Below, piece by piece: positions 1-8,790 of a stretch of DNA of 64,000 nt. Each line of letters starts with the position of its first letter. The first letter of the stretch is position 1. The notes beneath the pieces were generated by a model. That model was not told where the DNA came from. It did not search any database and worked only from the letters and a program-made list of their open reading frames with translations. The stretch is from Rugamonas rubra (GTDB taxonomy: Bacteria; Pseudomonadota; Gammaproteobacteria; Burkholderiales; Burkholderiaceae_D), in the NCBI RefSeq assembly GCF_900114705.1, contig NZ_FOTW01000030.1, positions 16,707-80,706 of the forward strand, in the 5' to 3' direction. The position numbers and the translations under genes are program-made.

Positions 1-11
1 TAGGGGACGCG

Positions 12-788
12 ATGCCATTCCACCTGCCACCGGAGATCTCCCGCTTCATCGGCGACGCGCCCCTACGACGTGATGCGGTCGGCGAATCCCCTTGTCCGGT
101 CAATAGATTTCAGCGCGGAAACGATGTGTTTTTCCTCAAGACTTCCGCGCCGCAATACGCGCCCACCAGCTACAGCGTGGCGCGCGAGGCCGACGTATTG
201 CGCTGGCTTTCCGGGCGGCTGAGAGTGCCGGAGCTCGTCTGCGTCGCGCGGCACGAGGGCTATGAACACATGATTACCCGTACCGTGCCCGGTGTTCCCC
301 TGTCCTTGCTCGTGGCGAATGACCGCGCTGTGAGCGACCTCTTCCTTGAGGCCGTGCGCCTGGTGCAGTCCGTCCCTGTCGCCGACTGCCCTTTCGACTC
401 CAGCACGTCGGTGCGCCTGCGCGAGTTGGATTATCTGCTGGGTAAAGACCTCGTCGCGGACGACTACGATCTGCTGCAATGGCCGGGACTGGCCACGCCC
501 CCAGACCTCCAGGCGCGCCTGAAGGCCACGGTTCCGCCCGAGGACTTGGTGTTCTCCCATGGCGATCTGGGCGACATCAATGTGTTTGTCGATGCCCGCG
601 AGGAGCTGTATTTTATCGACCTTGGGCGTGGCGGACGTGCCGACCGCTGGTTGGACATCACTTTCATCCACCGCAACCTTCGCGAGGAAGTATCGGCAAG
701 CGCCGCTGCGGATTTTCTTGCTAGGCTAGGGCTGCCCGACGCTCCGGCGAAACGCGAGTTCTTTGAGCAGCTGGACGAGTTATTCTAA
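12..788 (+). CDS. Aminoglycoside O-phosphotransferase family protein (APH(3')-like)
   Basis: 258 residues, close to the usual size of APH(3') enzymes (about 264). The kinase-fold catalytic loop HGDLGDIN is at residues 183-190 and the metal-binding FIDLGRGG follows at 201-208, with the Asp (203) that replaces the DFG Asp of protein kinases. These enzymes phosphorylate the 3'-hydroxyl of kanamycin-type aminoglycosides with ATP or GTP in the cytoplasm. The start is the ATG eleven bases from the window edge, so upstream signals cannot be judged. It stands alone on its strand. Whether this particular protein confers resistance or acts on another small alcohol or amine cannot be told from sequence; the family call is firm, the substrate is not. 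Confidence 0.85.
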   Translation: MPFHLPPEISRFIGDAPLRRDAVGESPCPVNRFQRGNDVFFLKTSAPQYAPTSYSVAREADVLRWLSGRLRVPELVCVARHEGYEHMITRTVPGVPLSLLVANDRAVSDLFLEAVRLVQSVPVADCPFDSSTSVRLRELDYLLGKDLVADDYDLLQWPGLATPPDLQARLKATVPPEDLVFSHGDLGDINVFVDAREELYFIDLGRGGRADRWLDITFIHRNLREEVSASAAADFLARLGLPDAPAKREFFEQLDELF

Positions 789-860
789 TCGGGGTTTCGC
801 GTCGCCTCCCGCAGCCCGGACCATGCGCTACCGGCGCTTGGACGAGCCGGTGAGACCGGC

Positions 861-1397
861 CTAGGGAACCTTAAGCAACATCGCCAGATACAGCGCCACG
901 TCCCGTTCGCTAGTGGCCTGCCGTCCCGTGTGGGAATACCCAATGACCGCATAATATAAAAATTGGGCGAGTGCCGCCGCGTCGTCCACCGGCCAGCCTA
1001 TCTCGTGCAGCAGCTCCGTTACATAGGAAAGCCGGCCCTGGTCCACGCGATTCTGCACCTGCGCGACATGCTCGTCAGTCAGCGCCCAAGCCCGGATCGC
1101 ACAGCCCAAATCCGATCTCTGCCCAAACGTCGTTCCCAGCAAAAATTGCAATCTCGTCCGCGCATCGGTACCGACGCCGTTCGCCTGCTGCATCACGTCG
1201 AGCGTGTATTTCCCCTCCCACGCTCGCAGGACCTCCGTTTTATATGCCTGCAAATCTGAAAAATGCCAGTAAAAACTCCCCTTCGTCACACCCAGGTGCT
1301 GCGCTATGCCCATCACTTTGAGAGACTGCGGCCCTTCCTCGGCTAGCTTGCCAAGGCCCGCGTCGATCCATGCTTGTCGGTTCAATCGTTCATCCAT
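861..1397 (-). CDS. TetR/AcrR family transcriptional regulator
   Basis: About 178 residues. The N-terminal helix-turn-helix lies near residues 20-50 (GIAQHLGVTKGSFYWHFSDL), the typical TetR signature; the C-terminal half is an all-helical ligand-binding domain. The reading frame extends to a TTG at 1415, but the ATG at 1397 is the more natural start because a palindromic operator (1405-1422) then sits just upstream. It is divergent from the small membrane protein gene at 1544, and the shared gap carries two similar palindromes, so it most likely represses both itself and that gene. Ligand unknown. Confidence 0.88.
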   Translation of the reverse strand: MDERLNRQAWIDAGLGKLAEEGPQSLKVMGIAQHLGVTKGSFYWHFSDLQAYKTEVLRAWEGKYTLDVMQQANGVGTDARTRLQFLLGTTFGQRSDLGCAIRAWALTDEHVAQVQNRVDQGRLSYVTELLHEIGWPVDDAAALAQFLYYAVIGYSHTGRQATSERDVALYLAMLLKVP

Positions 1398-1404
1398 GGC
1401 ACAA

Positions 1405-1422
1405 CCATACCTCAAGGTATTG
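1405..1422. promoter_or_regulatory. Palindromic operator, proximal to the TetR gene
   Basis: CCATACCTCAAGGTATTG is an imperfect palindrome with half-sites CATACC/GGTAT. A near-identical palindrome occurs at 1454-1471. The pair flanks a candidate promoter, the arrangement expected for TetR autoregulation. Confidence 0.55.
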
Positions 1423-1449
1423 ACAAAATCAATAGCGCGCGACTACCAT
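1420..1449 (+). promoter_or_regulatory. Candidate sigma-70 promoter for the small membrane protein
   Basis: TTGACA at 1420-1425 matches the -35 consensus exactly; TACCAT at 1444-1449 is a moderate -10 at 18 bp spacing. The two palindromes overlap the -35 and lie just past the -10, so repressor binding would block it. Confidence 0.45.
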
Positions 1450-1453
1450 AGCT

Positions 1454-1471
1454 CCATACTCTAGGGTATGG
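1454..1471. promoter_or_regulatory. Palindromic operator, second copy
   Basis: CCATACTCTAGGGTATGG: its reverse complement differs at only two central positions. The outer CCATAC/GTATGG arms match the operator at 1405-1422. Confidence 0.6.
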
Positions 1472-1525
1472 ATAGGTGGGTTCGACAAATCCAGCACGCC
1501 GCACCCTCGGTCCATGCGCTAGTCC

Positions 1526-1924
1526 GTGTTGCCTACTGTGGAGAATGAAATGGAATGGAATTGGAAAACAATGGTCCCGTGGGGAATAACCATTCTTGGG
1601 ATTCTTCATATAGGAATGGGAGTCGTCCGCTTCTGGCAGCCGTTTGCCGCCGCGCTGCAGGACGGTTTTATTGGTGCCTTTTCCACCAATGACACACGTC
1701 GCGTCGCGGCATGGTTCACCTTGTTCGGACCTGGCATCATCGTATGCGGGCATCTGGCGATACGCGCCGCTGCGGTATCGGATCTCGAGACACTAAGAAT
1801 CATCGGTTTTTACTTATCCGCCACCGCCTTGTTTGGCGTGGCGGTCTTTCCCTACTCGCCGATCTGGGCGCTGCTGATATTATCATCCGCACTCGTTGCG
1901 ATTGGATATGGTCGGCTCGCATGA
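1526..1924 (+). CDS. Small membrane protein, DUF6463-like
   Basis: Up to 132 residues with about four hydrophobic segments (near residues 17-37, 58-80, 88-108 and 110-130), so an inner-membrane protein. The pattern and length resemble the DUF6463 family, commonly adjacent to TetR regulators; function unknown. The frame opens with TTG at 1526, but ATG codons at 1550 and 1571 are alternative starts. The gene is divergent from the TetR gene and is probably its main target. Family assignment is from memory of the pattern and is less certain than the membrane call. Confidence 0.65.
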   Translation: MLPTVENEMEWNWKTMVPWGITILGILHIGMGVVRFWQPFAAALQDGFIGAFSTNDTRRVAAWFTLFGPGIIVCGHLAIRAAAVSDLETLRIIGFYLSATALFGVAVFPYSPIWALLILSSALVAIGYGRLA

Positions 1925-1979
1925 GCATGGCGTAGTCAGGGAATTCATTCCAAACACTACGATGCCAGCTGCGTCAACA

Positions 1980-2351
1980 TCAATCCAACGGGCATACGCG
2001 GATAACGTGGCCGTCGGGGTCTTCGGCGAGGAAGGTCAGACCGAAGACTTCCGTGTATGGCTCGCGGGTGATGTTAATGTCCGGGTTCTGCCGCCATACC
2101 TCGAAGAGGCTCTGCACGTCTTTTCCGGTTGGCAGCATTATGCCGATCTCGGAAAACCTCGGCGCGTTGACATCGGGGCTTGCGCCGCCAGTCCAAATGC
2201 CAAATAGGGCCTCGCCCCCCGCCGAAAACGCCACGTAGCGGGGGCTGGCGAATATGGGCTCCGCGTCAAAGATGGTCTTGTAAAAGGCTGTCGAACGTTC
2301 GATATCAGATACGTAGACCAGCTGAAGATTTGGTTTTGGTGACAGTGCCAT
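1980..2351 (-). CDS. VOC (glyoxalase/bleomycin-resistance/dioxygenase) family protein
   Basis: 123 residues forming two beta-alpha-beta-beta-beta halves. The start LQLVYVSDIERSTAFYKTIF and the end EDPDGHVIRV are typical VOC landmarks. Such small single-domain proteins act as metal-dependent lyases, dioxygenases or drug-binding proteins; the substrate cannot be read here. Metal ligands are not obvious in the N-terminal half (a hydrophobic stretch replaces the usual His), so it may be a binding protein rather than an enzyme. It is a single gene, convergent with the membrane protein gene at 1526. Confidence 0.8.
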   Translation of the reverse strand: MALSPKPNLQLVYVSDIERSTAFYKTIFDAEPIFASPRYVAFSAGGEALFGIWTGGASPDVNAPRFSEIGIMLPTGKDVQSLFEVWRQNPDINITREPYTEVFGLTFLAEDPDGHVIRVCPLD

Positions 2352-2480
2352 TGTGCAACTCCTATGTGGTTTTACCGAATATGCGGATCAGCTATGCGAA
2401 GTATGTGACCCGGCGTATTTTGATAATGCCATATGATTGTATTTTAGTAAATCATGCAATGCTTACAATTTCGATTTTGT

Positions 2481-2687
2481 CAGATCGCCGGCTTCATCAG
2501 CCCCTTTTTGGTTGGCTCGATCAAGGACAAGAACGGCAGCACCGACCTGGCACTGTATATACTCTCCGCTGTGCTGTTCCTCGGCGCCGTGCTGGTGATG
2601 CGCATGCCGGACAAGATCGGCGACCGCCAGCACGCCGCTGGCGTACGCCAGCCGAGTAACCTGGGCAGCCCCCCCCCCAAGACCTAG
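2481..2687 (+). pseudogene. C-terminal remnant of an MFS transporter
   Basis: From 2481 the frame reads QIAGFISPFLVGSIKD and then a hydrophobic helix ending in MRMPDK, which is the last two helices of an MFS anion/sugar-acid transporter (ACS/D-galactonate or tartrate type). The other ten or so helices are missing; the upstream DNA (2352-2480) is AT-rich and unrelated. The remnant ends exactly where a GGGGTCTGACCCC palindrome begins. Such transporters are often next to glycerate kinase genes, so the following gene may have lost its transporter partner. Confidence 0.65.
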
Positions 2688-2716
2688 GGGTCTGACCCCA
2701 TCCGGGGTCAGACCCC
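2687..2716. repeat. GGGGTCTGACCCC palindromic dispersed repeat, copy 1
   Basis: GGGGTCTGACCCC (2687-2699) followed after 4 bases by its inverted copy GGGGTCAGACCCC (2704-2716). Related copies are at 8858, 48408, 48475 and 55048. It can form a hairpin between the MFS remnant and the glycerate kinase. Confidence 0.8.
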
Positions 2717-2785
2717 GACCGTGGCGGATCGGCGTGCGGGGTAGTTGGGTAATCGTTTAACCGCAACACGTTGAGAGTCGCAAAC

Positions 2786-4081
2786 ATGTCCACTCCCCCC
2801 CCGCCGCGCCAACTGCTGCAGGCGATGTTCCACGCCGCCATCGAGGCGGCGCAGCCGGCCCATTGCGTGCCGCCCCACCTGCCGGCGCCGCCGCGCGGCC
2901 GCCTGGTCGTCATCGGCGCCGGCAAGGCCTCGGCGGCGATGGCGCGCGCCGTCGAGGACAACTGGCCCGGCCCGCTGTCCGGCCTGGTGGTGACCCGCTA
3001 CGGCTACAAGGTGCCGTGCCAGCGCATCACCATCGTCGAGGCGGCCCATCCGGTGCCGGACGCCGCCGGCATGGACGCGGCGCAGCGCATCCTCGCCCTG
3101 GTCGGCGGCCTGAGCGCCGACGACACCGTGCTCTGCCTGATCTCCGGCGGCGGCTCGGCCCTGCTGGCCCTGCCGCTGCCCGGCGTCACGCTGGAGGACA
3201 AGCAGGCGCTCAACCGCGCGCTGCTCAAGTCCGGCGCCAGCATCGGCGAGATGAACTGCGTGCGGCGCCACCTGTCCGCCGTCAAGGGCGGCCGGCTGGC
3301 CGCCGCCTGCCATCCTGCCAAGGTGGTCACGCTGTTGATTTCCGACGTGCCGGGCGACCGGCCGGGCGACATCGCCTCCGGTCCCACCGTGGGCGACGCC
3401 AGCACCTGCGACGACGCGCTGGCCATCGTGCGGCGCTACGGCATCGCGCTGCCGGAGCGCATCCGCGCCGTGCTCGAGAGCGGACGCGGCGAGTCCGTCA
3501 AGCCGGGCGACGCCCGCCTGGCCAACACCACCACGCAGCTGATCGCCACGCCGCAGATGGCGCTGGAGGCGGCGGCGCAGGTGGCGCGCGCGGCCGGCGT
3601 CACGCCACACATCCTCGGCGACAGCATCGAAGGGGAGGCGCGCGACGTCGGCAAGGTCATGGCCGGCATCGCGCTCCAGGTGGCGCAGCGCGGCCAGCCG
3701 TTCGCGCCGCCGTGCGTGCTGCTGTCCGGCGGCGAGACCACGGTGACGGTGCGCGGCGACGGCCGGGGCGGCCGCAATGTCGAGTTCCTGCTCGCGCTGG
3801 GCGTGGCGCTCGACGGCCAAGCGGCCATCCACGCGCTGGCCGGCGACACCGACGGCGTCGACGGCCTGGAGGAGATCGCCGGCGCCTACCTGGCGCCGGA
3901 CACGCTGCAACGCGCCTGGGCGCAGGGACTGCGGCCCAAGGACAGCCTGGACAACAACGACGGCCACGGCTTCTTCCAGGCGCTCGGCGATTCGATCGTC
4001 ACCGGGCCGACGCTGACCAACGTCAACGACTTCCGCGCCATTTTCATTAGCGATACGGCCAGCGGCAGCGCGCCGACATAG
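2786..4081 (+). CDS. Glycerate 2-kinase (GckA/TtuD type, MOFRL family)
   Basis: 431 residues, the normal length. An N-terminal DUF4147 kinase domain (GKASAAMARA near residue 50, ISGGGSALLALP near 120) is followed by the MOFRL domain (LSGGETTVTV, GRGGRNVEFLLAL, AGDTDGVDG). These enzymes phosphorylate D-glycerate to 2-phosphoglycerate in the glyoxylate/hydroxypyruvate and tartrate routes. The ATG at 2786 is preferred to a TTG at 2771. No gcl, hyi or glxR genes accompany it; only the transporter remnant upstream hints at a former operon. Confidence 0.92.
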   Translation: MSTPPPPRQLLQAMFHAAIEAAQPAHCVPPHLPAPPRGRLVVIGAGKASAAMARAVEDNWPGPLSGLVVTRYGYKVPCQRITIVEAAHPVPDAAGMDAAQRILALVGGLSADDTVLCLISGGGSALLALPLPGVTLEDKQALNRALLKSGASIGEMNCVRRHLSAVKGGRLAAACHPAKVVTLLISDVPGDRPGDIASGPTVGDASTCDDALAIVRRYGIALPERIRAVLESGRGESVKPGDARLANTTTQLIATPQMALEAAAQVARAAGVTPHILGDSIEGEARDVGKVMAGIALQVAQRGQPFAPPCVLLSGGETTVTVRGDGRGGRNVEFLLALGVALDGQAAIHALAGDTDGVDGLEEIAGAYLAPDTLQRAWAQGLRPKDSLDNNDGHGFFQALGDSIVTGPTLTNVNDFRAIFISDTASGSAPT

Positions 4082-4108
4082 AGCTCGGCGGCGGCAGCGG
4101 CGGCGGCG

Positions 4109-4681
4109 TCAGCCGTTCATCAGTTGCAGCACCACGGCGGCGCACAGCGCCACCCACATCAGCGCACCGCCGGCGAAGACCTCGGCGGCGATCGCCTGCG
4201 CCTCCAGCTCCTCGCCGGTGCGCAGGAAGCTGTCGCAACCACGGAACAGCAGGCAGCCGCCCAGCACCATGCCGAGGCAGAGGATGGCGATACTCGGCCA
4301 CAAGCTGGGAATGGCCAAGCCGAAGGCGGACAGCCACATCGGGATCGCCGTCACGGCTGCCAGCAGGAAGGTGTCGCGGAAGCCGACCTTGATCTGGTGC
4401 GCCGACGCCACCTGCTTGATCAGCCATGCCACCAGCGGCACCGTCAACAACTCCATGACGAAGAAGACGATGGCCACCTCCTGCCAGCGCGCCGCCGACG
4501 CGGTGACCGGGTAGATGGCGCCGTGGTGGGCGCCGGCGTAGATCAGCATGGCCGGCGGTATCAATGAAAACGGCATGGTCAGGAAGAAGAAGGTTTCCAG
4601 CACCGAGGGGTGGGATTGGCGCAGGCTGACCCAACCGTCCAAGGAGGAGAACGGTAGCTTGAGGATGTGTAGCGGACTCAT
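4109..4681 (-). CDS. Yip1-family-like integral membrane protein
   Basis: 190 residues with about five predicted membrane helices (near 30-50, 68-92, 105-130, 132-152, 165-187). The N-terminal WVSLRQSHPSVLETFFFLTMPFSLIP, followed by a loop and helices, fits the bacterial Yip1-like proteins common in Betaproteobacteria. Function unknown. It is convergent with the glycerate kinase gene (27 bases apart) and has no operon partner. Confidence 0.65.
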   Translation of the reverse strand: MSPLHILKLPFSSLDGWVSLRQSHPSVLETFFFLTMPFSLIPPAMLIYAGAHHGAIYPVTASAARWQEVAIVFFVMELLTVPLVAWLIKQVASAHQIKVGFRDTFLLAAVTAIPMWLSAFGLAIPSLWPSIAILCLGMVLGGCLLFRGCDSFLRTGEELEAQAIAAEVFAGGALMWVALCAAVVLQLMNG

Positions 4682-4846
4682 TTGGCTGATCCCTTATCGA
4701 AAGACTGGCTGTCCGATTTCGGCTGGAAAAGCATGCGGCCACACCGGCATATCCGGCCAGTTGCCACCGGGCGCGGGCGGAATGCCCGCTTAAAGTGGTA
4801 TTTAAACTATATCATAAAGTTAAGGCAACACCACATCGGCGTTGGC

Positions 4847-5425
4847 TCAAGCGAACGGCCGCACGCCGATCAGCACGCCATGCAACCAGAAGGCGAACAC
4901 GACAAAGGCGAGCAGGCCGACGGCGAGCGTCGCCAGGGTGCCGCCCAGCGTGCCGGCCGGATAGGTGGTGCCGGCGGCGCGGTCGCGCTGGCGCGCGGCG
5001 CGGAAGTCCAGCACCGCCCACAACAGGAAGGCGCCGAACAGCACCACGTCGGCCAGCATGCCGTTGGCCAGCAGGTGGCCGAAGGCCCACAGCTTGGTGC
5101 CCAGCACCATCAGATGGTGGACGGCGGCCTTGATGCGGTTGCGCGGCACGTAGGCGGCGGCCAGCAGCACGAAGAAGGCCAGCATGAACAGCGCGCTCAG
5201 GTGGCGCAGGAACACCGGCGGCTGCCACAGCTGCACCGGCTCCTGGCGCGCCAGGCCGAAGCCCCAGATGATCAGGCCGAAGCCGAGCAGCGACAGCAGG
5301 CTGATCACGCCCTTCCAGGCGGCCTCGCCCTGCCGGGCCAGTTGGCGCTGGCGCCAAGGCTCGGCGACAATGCGCACCGAGTGCGTGCCGAGGAAAAGAA
5401 TCAAACCGAGTAGCAATATCGTCAT
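4847..5425 (-). CDS. NnrU family membrane protein
   Basis: 192 residues with five or six membrane helices. Landmarks of NnrU are present: LGTHSVRIV near the start and the HHLMVLGTKLWAFGHLLANG segment in the middle. NnrU was described in nitrite/nitric-oxide reduction clusters of alphaproteobacteria, but most proteobacterial copies, like this one, are not near denitrification genes and have no proven role. The frame is open 350 bases further upstream but that part is low-complexity; ATG at 5425 starts a clean first membrane helix. Confidence 0.85.
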   Translation of the reverse strand: MTILLLGLILFLGTHSVRIVAEPWRQRQLARQGEAAWKGVISLLSLLGFGLIIWGFGLARQEPVQLWQPPVFLRHLSALFMLAFFVLLAAAYVPRNRIKAAVHHLMVLGTKLWAFGHLLANGMLADVVLFGAFLLWAVLDFRAARQRDRAAGTTYPAGTLGGTLATLAVGLLAFVVFAFWLHGVLIGVRPFA

Positions 5426-5604
5426 CGAGCTGCCTTGCGAAGTGGATGGGGGCTGGGCTTGCGGACCCGGCGCGACGCGGACGCGGCGCCGGGGGGATGG
5501 CGTATGGTGGCACGGAAATGTTGTCAAAGCAATCTCGCGAGGGAAATCGCCCGGGCGGGGGCGGCACGGCCGGCCATGCGCGGCCGGGCCGGCCGTGCCA
5601 CGTG

Positions 5605-5853
5605 TCAGGCCAGCCGCACCAGCGGATTGGCGATGATGTTGTCGATCTGGCGGATCGCCTCGTCGCAGGCGGCGGCGACGGCGTCGTCCTCGCTGTCGCG
5701 GATGAACTGCATGGTGGCGCCCTCGAACACGTCGACGCCGTCCGGCCCGGCGCGCTCGATGTCGCAGCTGGCGGTCCATTTGTCACCGCTGGTGGGCGCG
5801 GCGAACGGCACGATTTCCCAGCCCTTGTAGTGAATTTTCGATCCTTGATCCAT
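5605..5853 (-). CDS. Small conserved-looking hypothetical protein
   Basis: 82 residues, not recognised with confidence. It starts with a good ribosome site (AAGGAG, 6 bases before the ATG). The sequence has a beta-rich first half (YKGWEIVPFAAP, WTASCDIER) and a helical second half (EDDAVAAACDEAIRQIDNII), a pattern seen in small cytoplasmic proteins that bind no obvious cofactor. It precedes nnrU by 180 bases on the same strand. Confidence 0.6.
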   Translation of the reverse strand: MDQGSKIHYKGWEIVPFAAPTSGDKWTASCDIERAGPDGVDVFEGATMQFIRDSEDDAVAAACDEAIRQIDNIIANPLVRLA

Positions 5854-5994
5854 CTGCTTCTCCTTGGCGGTGGCTAGTCAACTGCTGCCTTCGATGATAC
5901 AGGATGCGGCGCCGTTTCCGCGCCCGCCTTGCCCGGGCCGGGTCACGAAAGCGCGGCAACGCCGGCCGAGTGCCGCCGGCCGCCAGGTTCGGCC

Positions 5995-7440
5995 CTAGTC
6001 CTGCTTGGGCGCGCGGCCGATCGGCTCGTCCATGTTGGCCAGATACCAGGTCAGCGAGGACAGCACCGCCACGTGCCGCTTCAGGTTCTGCGGGTCGACC
6101 TTGTCGAGCGTGTCGGCGGCCGTGTGGTGGTAGTGGAAGTAGCTGTGGCTGTCGACCAGCGGCTCGAAGCTGGGCACGCCGCCGGTCTCCAGCGCGTGCA
6201 GGTCGCCGGCGCCGAGCACGTCGCGGCGGGTGAAGGCGCTGGCGCCGATCGGCTGCAACGCCGCCTGCAAGGGCGCGAACAGCTTCTCCACGCGCGGGCC
6301 GACGCTGGCCAACACGCCGAACGGGCGGCCGGCGCCGGAGTCGCTCTCGATGGCGGCGAACTGCTTGTCCAGCCTGGCCTGGTGGGCGTCGAAATAGGCG
6401 GCGCCGCCACGGCCGCCGTTCTCCTCGTTCATCCAGGCGATCATGCGGATGGTGCGGCGCGGCTGCAGCTTGAGTTTTTTCAGCGTCTCGATGACGCCCA
6501 TCGCGCCCATCACGCCGGCGCCGTCGTCGTTGGCGCCGGTGGCCAGGTCCCACGAGTCCAGGTGGCCGGAGACGATCACCACCTCGTCGGCCTTGTCGCT
6601 GCCCGGCAGGTCGGCGATGACGTTGAAGCTGTCGGCGTCGGCCAGGGTCTGCGGCGTCAAGGTCAGGTGCATGCTCAGCGGGCCGCGCGCGGCCAGTCGG
6701 CTCATCAGCATGGCGTCCTCGCTGGTGACGGCGGCGGCCGGGATGCGCGCGCCGTCGACCAAGCCGGTGGCGCCGGTGTGGGGAATGCGGAAGTCGGCGC
6801 CGCCGACCGAGCGCACCAGCGCGGCGGCCGCGCCCATCTGCGCCGCCAGCTTCGGTCCGTTGAAGCGGTAGTTCGAGCCGCGTCCGTAGGCCGGGCCGGC
6901 CAGGCCGCGTTCGGCCATTTCCTGGTCGAAGGCGACGTCGAACAGCACGATGCGGCCCTTGACCTCGGCGGCGCGCGCCTTCAGCTCGTCGAAGTCGCGC
7001 ACCACCAGCACCGGCGCGGTCAGGCCGGCGGCCGGCGTGGCACCGGAACCGCCCAGCGCCGTCAGCACGACGCGCTGGCTGACACCGGCCGGACGGCCGC
7101 TGTAGTCGACCAACTCGGCCGTCTCGGCGCCGCGCACCCAGTGCGGCACCTTGACCGGTTGCAGGGTGACGGTCGCGCCCAGCTTGCGCAACGCCGCCGC
7201 CACCTGCTCGACCGCCGCCGCCGCGCCGGCCGAGCCGGACAGGCGCGGGCCGACCAGGTCGGTCAGGTCGGCCAGGCGCTGGTAGGCCCAGTCGCTCTGC
7301 ATCGCCGTGTCGCGGATGCTGCCCAGGGTGGCGGCGTCGTTGGCCGGCGCGGCGGCGTGGGCGCCGGCGTTCAGCAGGCAGGTGATCAGGGCGGCCAGCA
7401 CGGGCTGGCGCAACAGCGGCTTGTTCAACACAGGTTTCAT
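5995..7440 (-). CDS. Secreted M28-family metallopeptidase with PA domain
   Basis: 481 residues. An N-terminal signal peptide ends near ALITCLLNAGAHA. A protease-associated (PA) insert covers about residues 120-270, followed by the zinc peptidase core: SGHLDSWD (zinc His293), GANDDGAG (bridging Asp) and MNEENGG with the catalytic/metal Glu pair near 338. The C-terminal HSYFHYHHTAADT carries the last zinc His. Family members are aminopeptidases or carboxypeptidases exported to the periplasm or outside. ATG at 7440 has AAGGA seven bases upstream, better than the TTG at 7455. It is divergent from the acetyltransferase at 7638. Confidence 0.9.
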   Translation of the reverse strand: MKPVLNKPLLRQPVLAALITCLLNAGAHAAAPANDAATLGSIRDTAMQSDWAYQRLADLTDLVGPRLSGSAGAAAAVEQVAAALRKLGATVTLQPVKVPHWVRGAETAELVDYSGRPAGVSQRVVLTALGGSGATPAAGLTAPVLVVRDFDELKARAAEVKGRIVLFDVAFDQEMAERGLAGPAYGRGSNYRFNGPKLAAQMGAAAALVRSVGGADFRIPHTGATGLVDGARIPAAAVTSEDAMLMSRLAARGPLSMHLTLTPQTLADADSFNVIADLPGSDKADEVVIVSGHLDSWDLATGANDDGAGVMGAMGVIETLKKLKLQPRRTIRMIAWMNEENGGRGGAAYFDAHQARLDKQFAAIESDSGAGRPFGVLASVGPRVEKLFAPLQAALQPIGASAFTRRDVLGAGDLHALETGGVPSFEPLVDSHSYFHYHHTAADTLDKVDPQNLKRHVAVLSSLTWYLANMDEPIGRAPKQD

Positions 7441-7637
7441 GCGGATCCTTGACAAGAATGCGGGCGGGCGAAGTAGTTCGCCGGCGGTTTTTCCACCGAC
7501 GAGGATGGTGCCGGATTGTTACGATAGCGCATTTGGCTATCTTGTGCAGAAACTTCTAAAAACGCAGGCACCGGCGCGTTTGATTTGTCGCCGCGACTGC
7601 ATTACCATGGGTTTCCCTCCGCAGAAAGGAAGCGCAT

Positions 7638-8192
7638 ATGCTCAAGGGACCACTGTGCACCGTCCGCCACTTGCTGACCGCCGACCTGAACACCTTCATC
7701 GCCCTGGTCAACGACCTGCCCTCGCGCGGCGACCACTTCTCCAGCCACTTCAAGTCGCCCGAGCAGATGCGCAAGGAGTTCCTGCAGACCGGCTTCGTCA
7801 CCGAGGACAGCGAATTGTTCGTCATCGAGGACCGCGCCCACCACATCGTCGGCGTCATCACCCACTTCAAGAGCCGCACGCCGATCTGCCGCGAGATCGG
7901 CTACCGCCTGTTCGACGCGGCGCTGGCCGGGCGCGGCTACGTCAGCGAGGCGACCCGGCTGCTGGTCGACCACCTGTTCCGCGTCTACCAGTACCACCGG
8001 CTCGAACTGCTGACCGCGCCGGAGAACATCGCCTCGGTGCGCGTCGCCGAAAAATGCGGCTTCCAGCCCGAGGGCCTGCTGCGCCAGGCCTTCTTCATCA
8101 ACGGCCACTATTGCGACGTCAGCGTGCACAGCCTGCTGCGGCCCGAGTGGGAGCGCCTGCACGCACCGCTCAGCATGCTCGCCCGAATGTAA
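7638..8192 (+). CDS. GNAT family N-acetyltransferase (RimJ/RimL-like)
   Basis: 184 residues with the order of a GNAT fold: N-terminal VRHLLTADLNTFIALVNDL, a strand VIEDRAHHIVGVI, and the acetyl-CoA loop AGRGYVSEATRLLVDHLF. The closing ENIASVRVAEKCGFQPEGLLRQAFFINGHY region is characteristic of the RimJ/RimL (N-terminal alanine/ribosomal protein) branch. The ribosome site AGAAAGGAAG sits 8 bases before the ATG. Substrate unknown; could be a ribosomal protein, an amino acid or an antibiotic. Confidence 0.87.
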   Translation: MLKGPLCTVRHLLTADLNTFIALVNDLPSRGDHFSSHFKSPEQMRKEFLQTGFVTEDSELFVIEDRAHHIVGVITHFKSRTPICREIGYRLFDAALAGRGYVSEATRLLVDHLFRVYQYHRLELLTAPENIASVRVAEKCGFQPEGLLRQAFFINGHYCDVSVHSLLRPEWERLHAPLSMLARM

Positions 8193-8296
8193 GAATATGT
8201 ATATGGCGTGGCGATTTCCCGGCCGGGCGATATAGTGACACTCATATCAGGGCCGCGCGGATCATTCCGATCCGGGGCCGAGCAGGAGACAACGCC

Positions 8297-8767
8297 ATGT
8301 TGAACAAAATGAGCAAAAAAATCCTGGCCGTGGTGATGCTGGCCGCAGCCGCCGTGTCGACCAGCGCGCAGGCAAGCGACCGCGACTTCAACACCGCCGC
8401 CGGCGCCATCGTCGGCGCGGCCATCGGCCATAACAGCGGCGGCCGCGACGGCGCCATCGTCGGCGGCCTGATCGGCGCCGCCGTTGGCAACAGCATCAAC
8501 AGCGACGACCGCTCCTACCGCCGCGACAACCGCCGCGACAGCCGCTATGTCGAAACCCGCGTCTACCAGTCGGCGCCGACCTACTACGAACCGGCGCCGG
8601 TCTACTATGCGCCGCCGCCGCGCTACTACGCGCCGCCACAGGTGGTCTACGTCGAGCCGGCCCGCCCCTACTACCGCGAATACCGCGAGGTGCGCGAGTA
8701 CCGTGGCCGCGACAACTACTATTACGAGGGCGGCCGCCACCACCACCATCGCCGCCACGATCGCTAA
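8297..8767 (+). CDS. Glycine-zipper (2TM) secreted protein, Tyr/Pro-rich
   Basis: 156 residues. A signal peptide (first ~25 residues, ending SAQAS) precedes a glycine-zipper segment (GAIVGAAIGHNSGG, GAIVGGLIGAAVGN) typical of outer-membrane-associated small proteins. The second half is rich in Tyr, Pro and Arg (YYEPAPVYYAPPPRYYAPP) and ends in a His/Arg-rich tail GGRHHHHRRHDR, which could bind metal. AGGAG precedes the ATG. Function unknown; zipper proteins of this type are often linked to envelope stress. A strong terminator follows. Confidence 0.85.
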   Translation: MLNKMSKKILAVVMLAAAAVSTSAQASDRDFNTAAGAIVGAAIGHNSGGRDGAIVGGLIGAAVGNSINSDDRSYRRDNRRDSRYVETRVYQSAPTYYEPAPVYYAPPPRYYAPPQVVYVEPARPYYREYREVREYRGRDNYYYEGGRHHHHRRHDR

Positions 8768-8790
8768 GCCCCCGACCGGGAGCGCCAACT

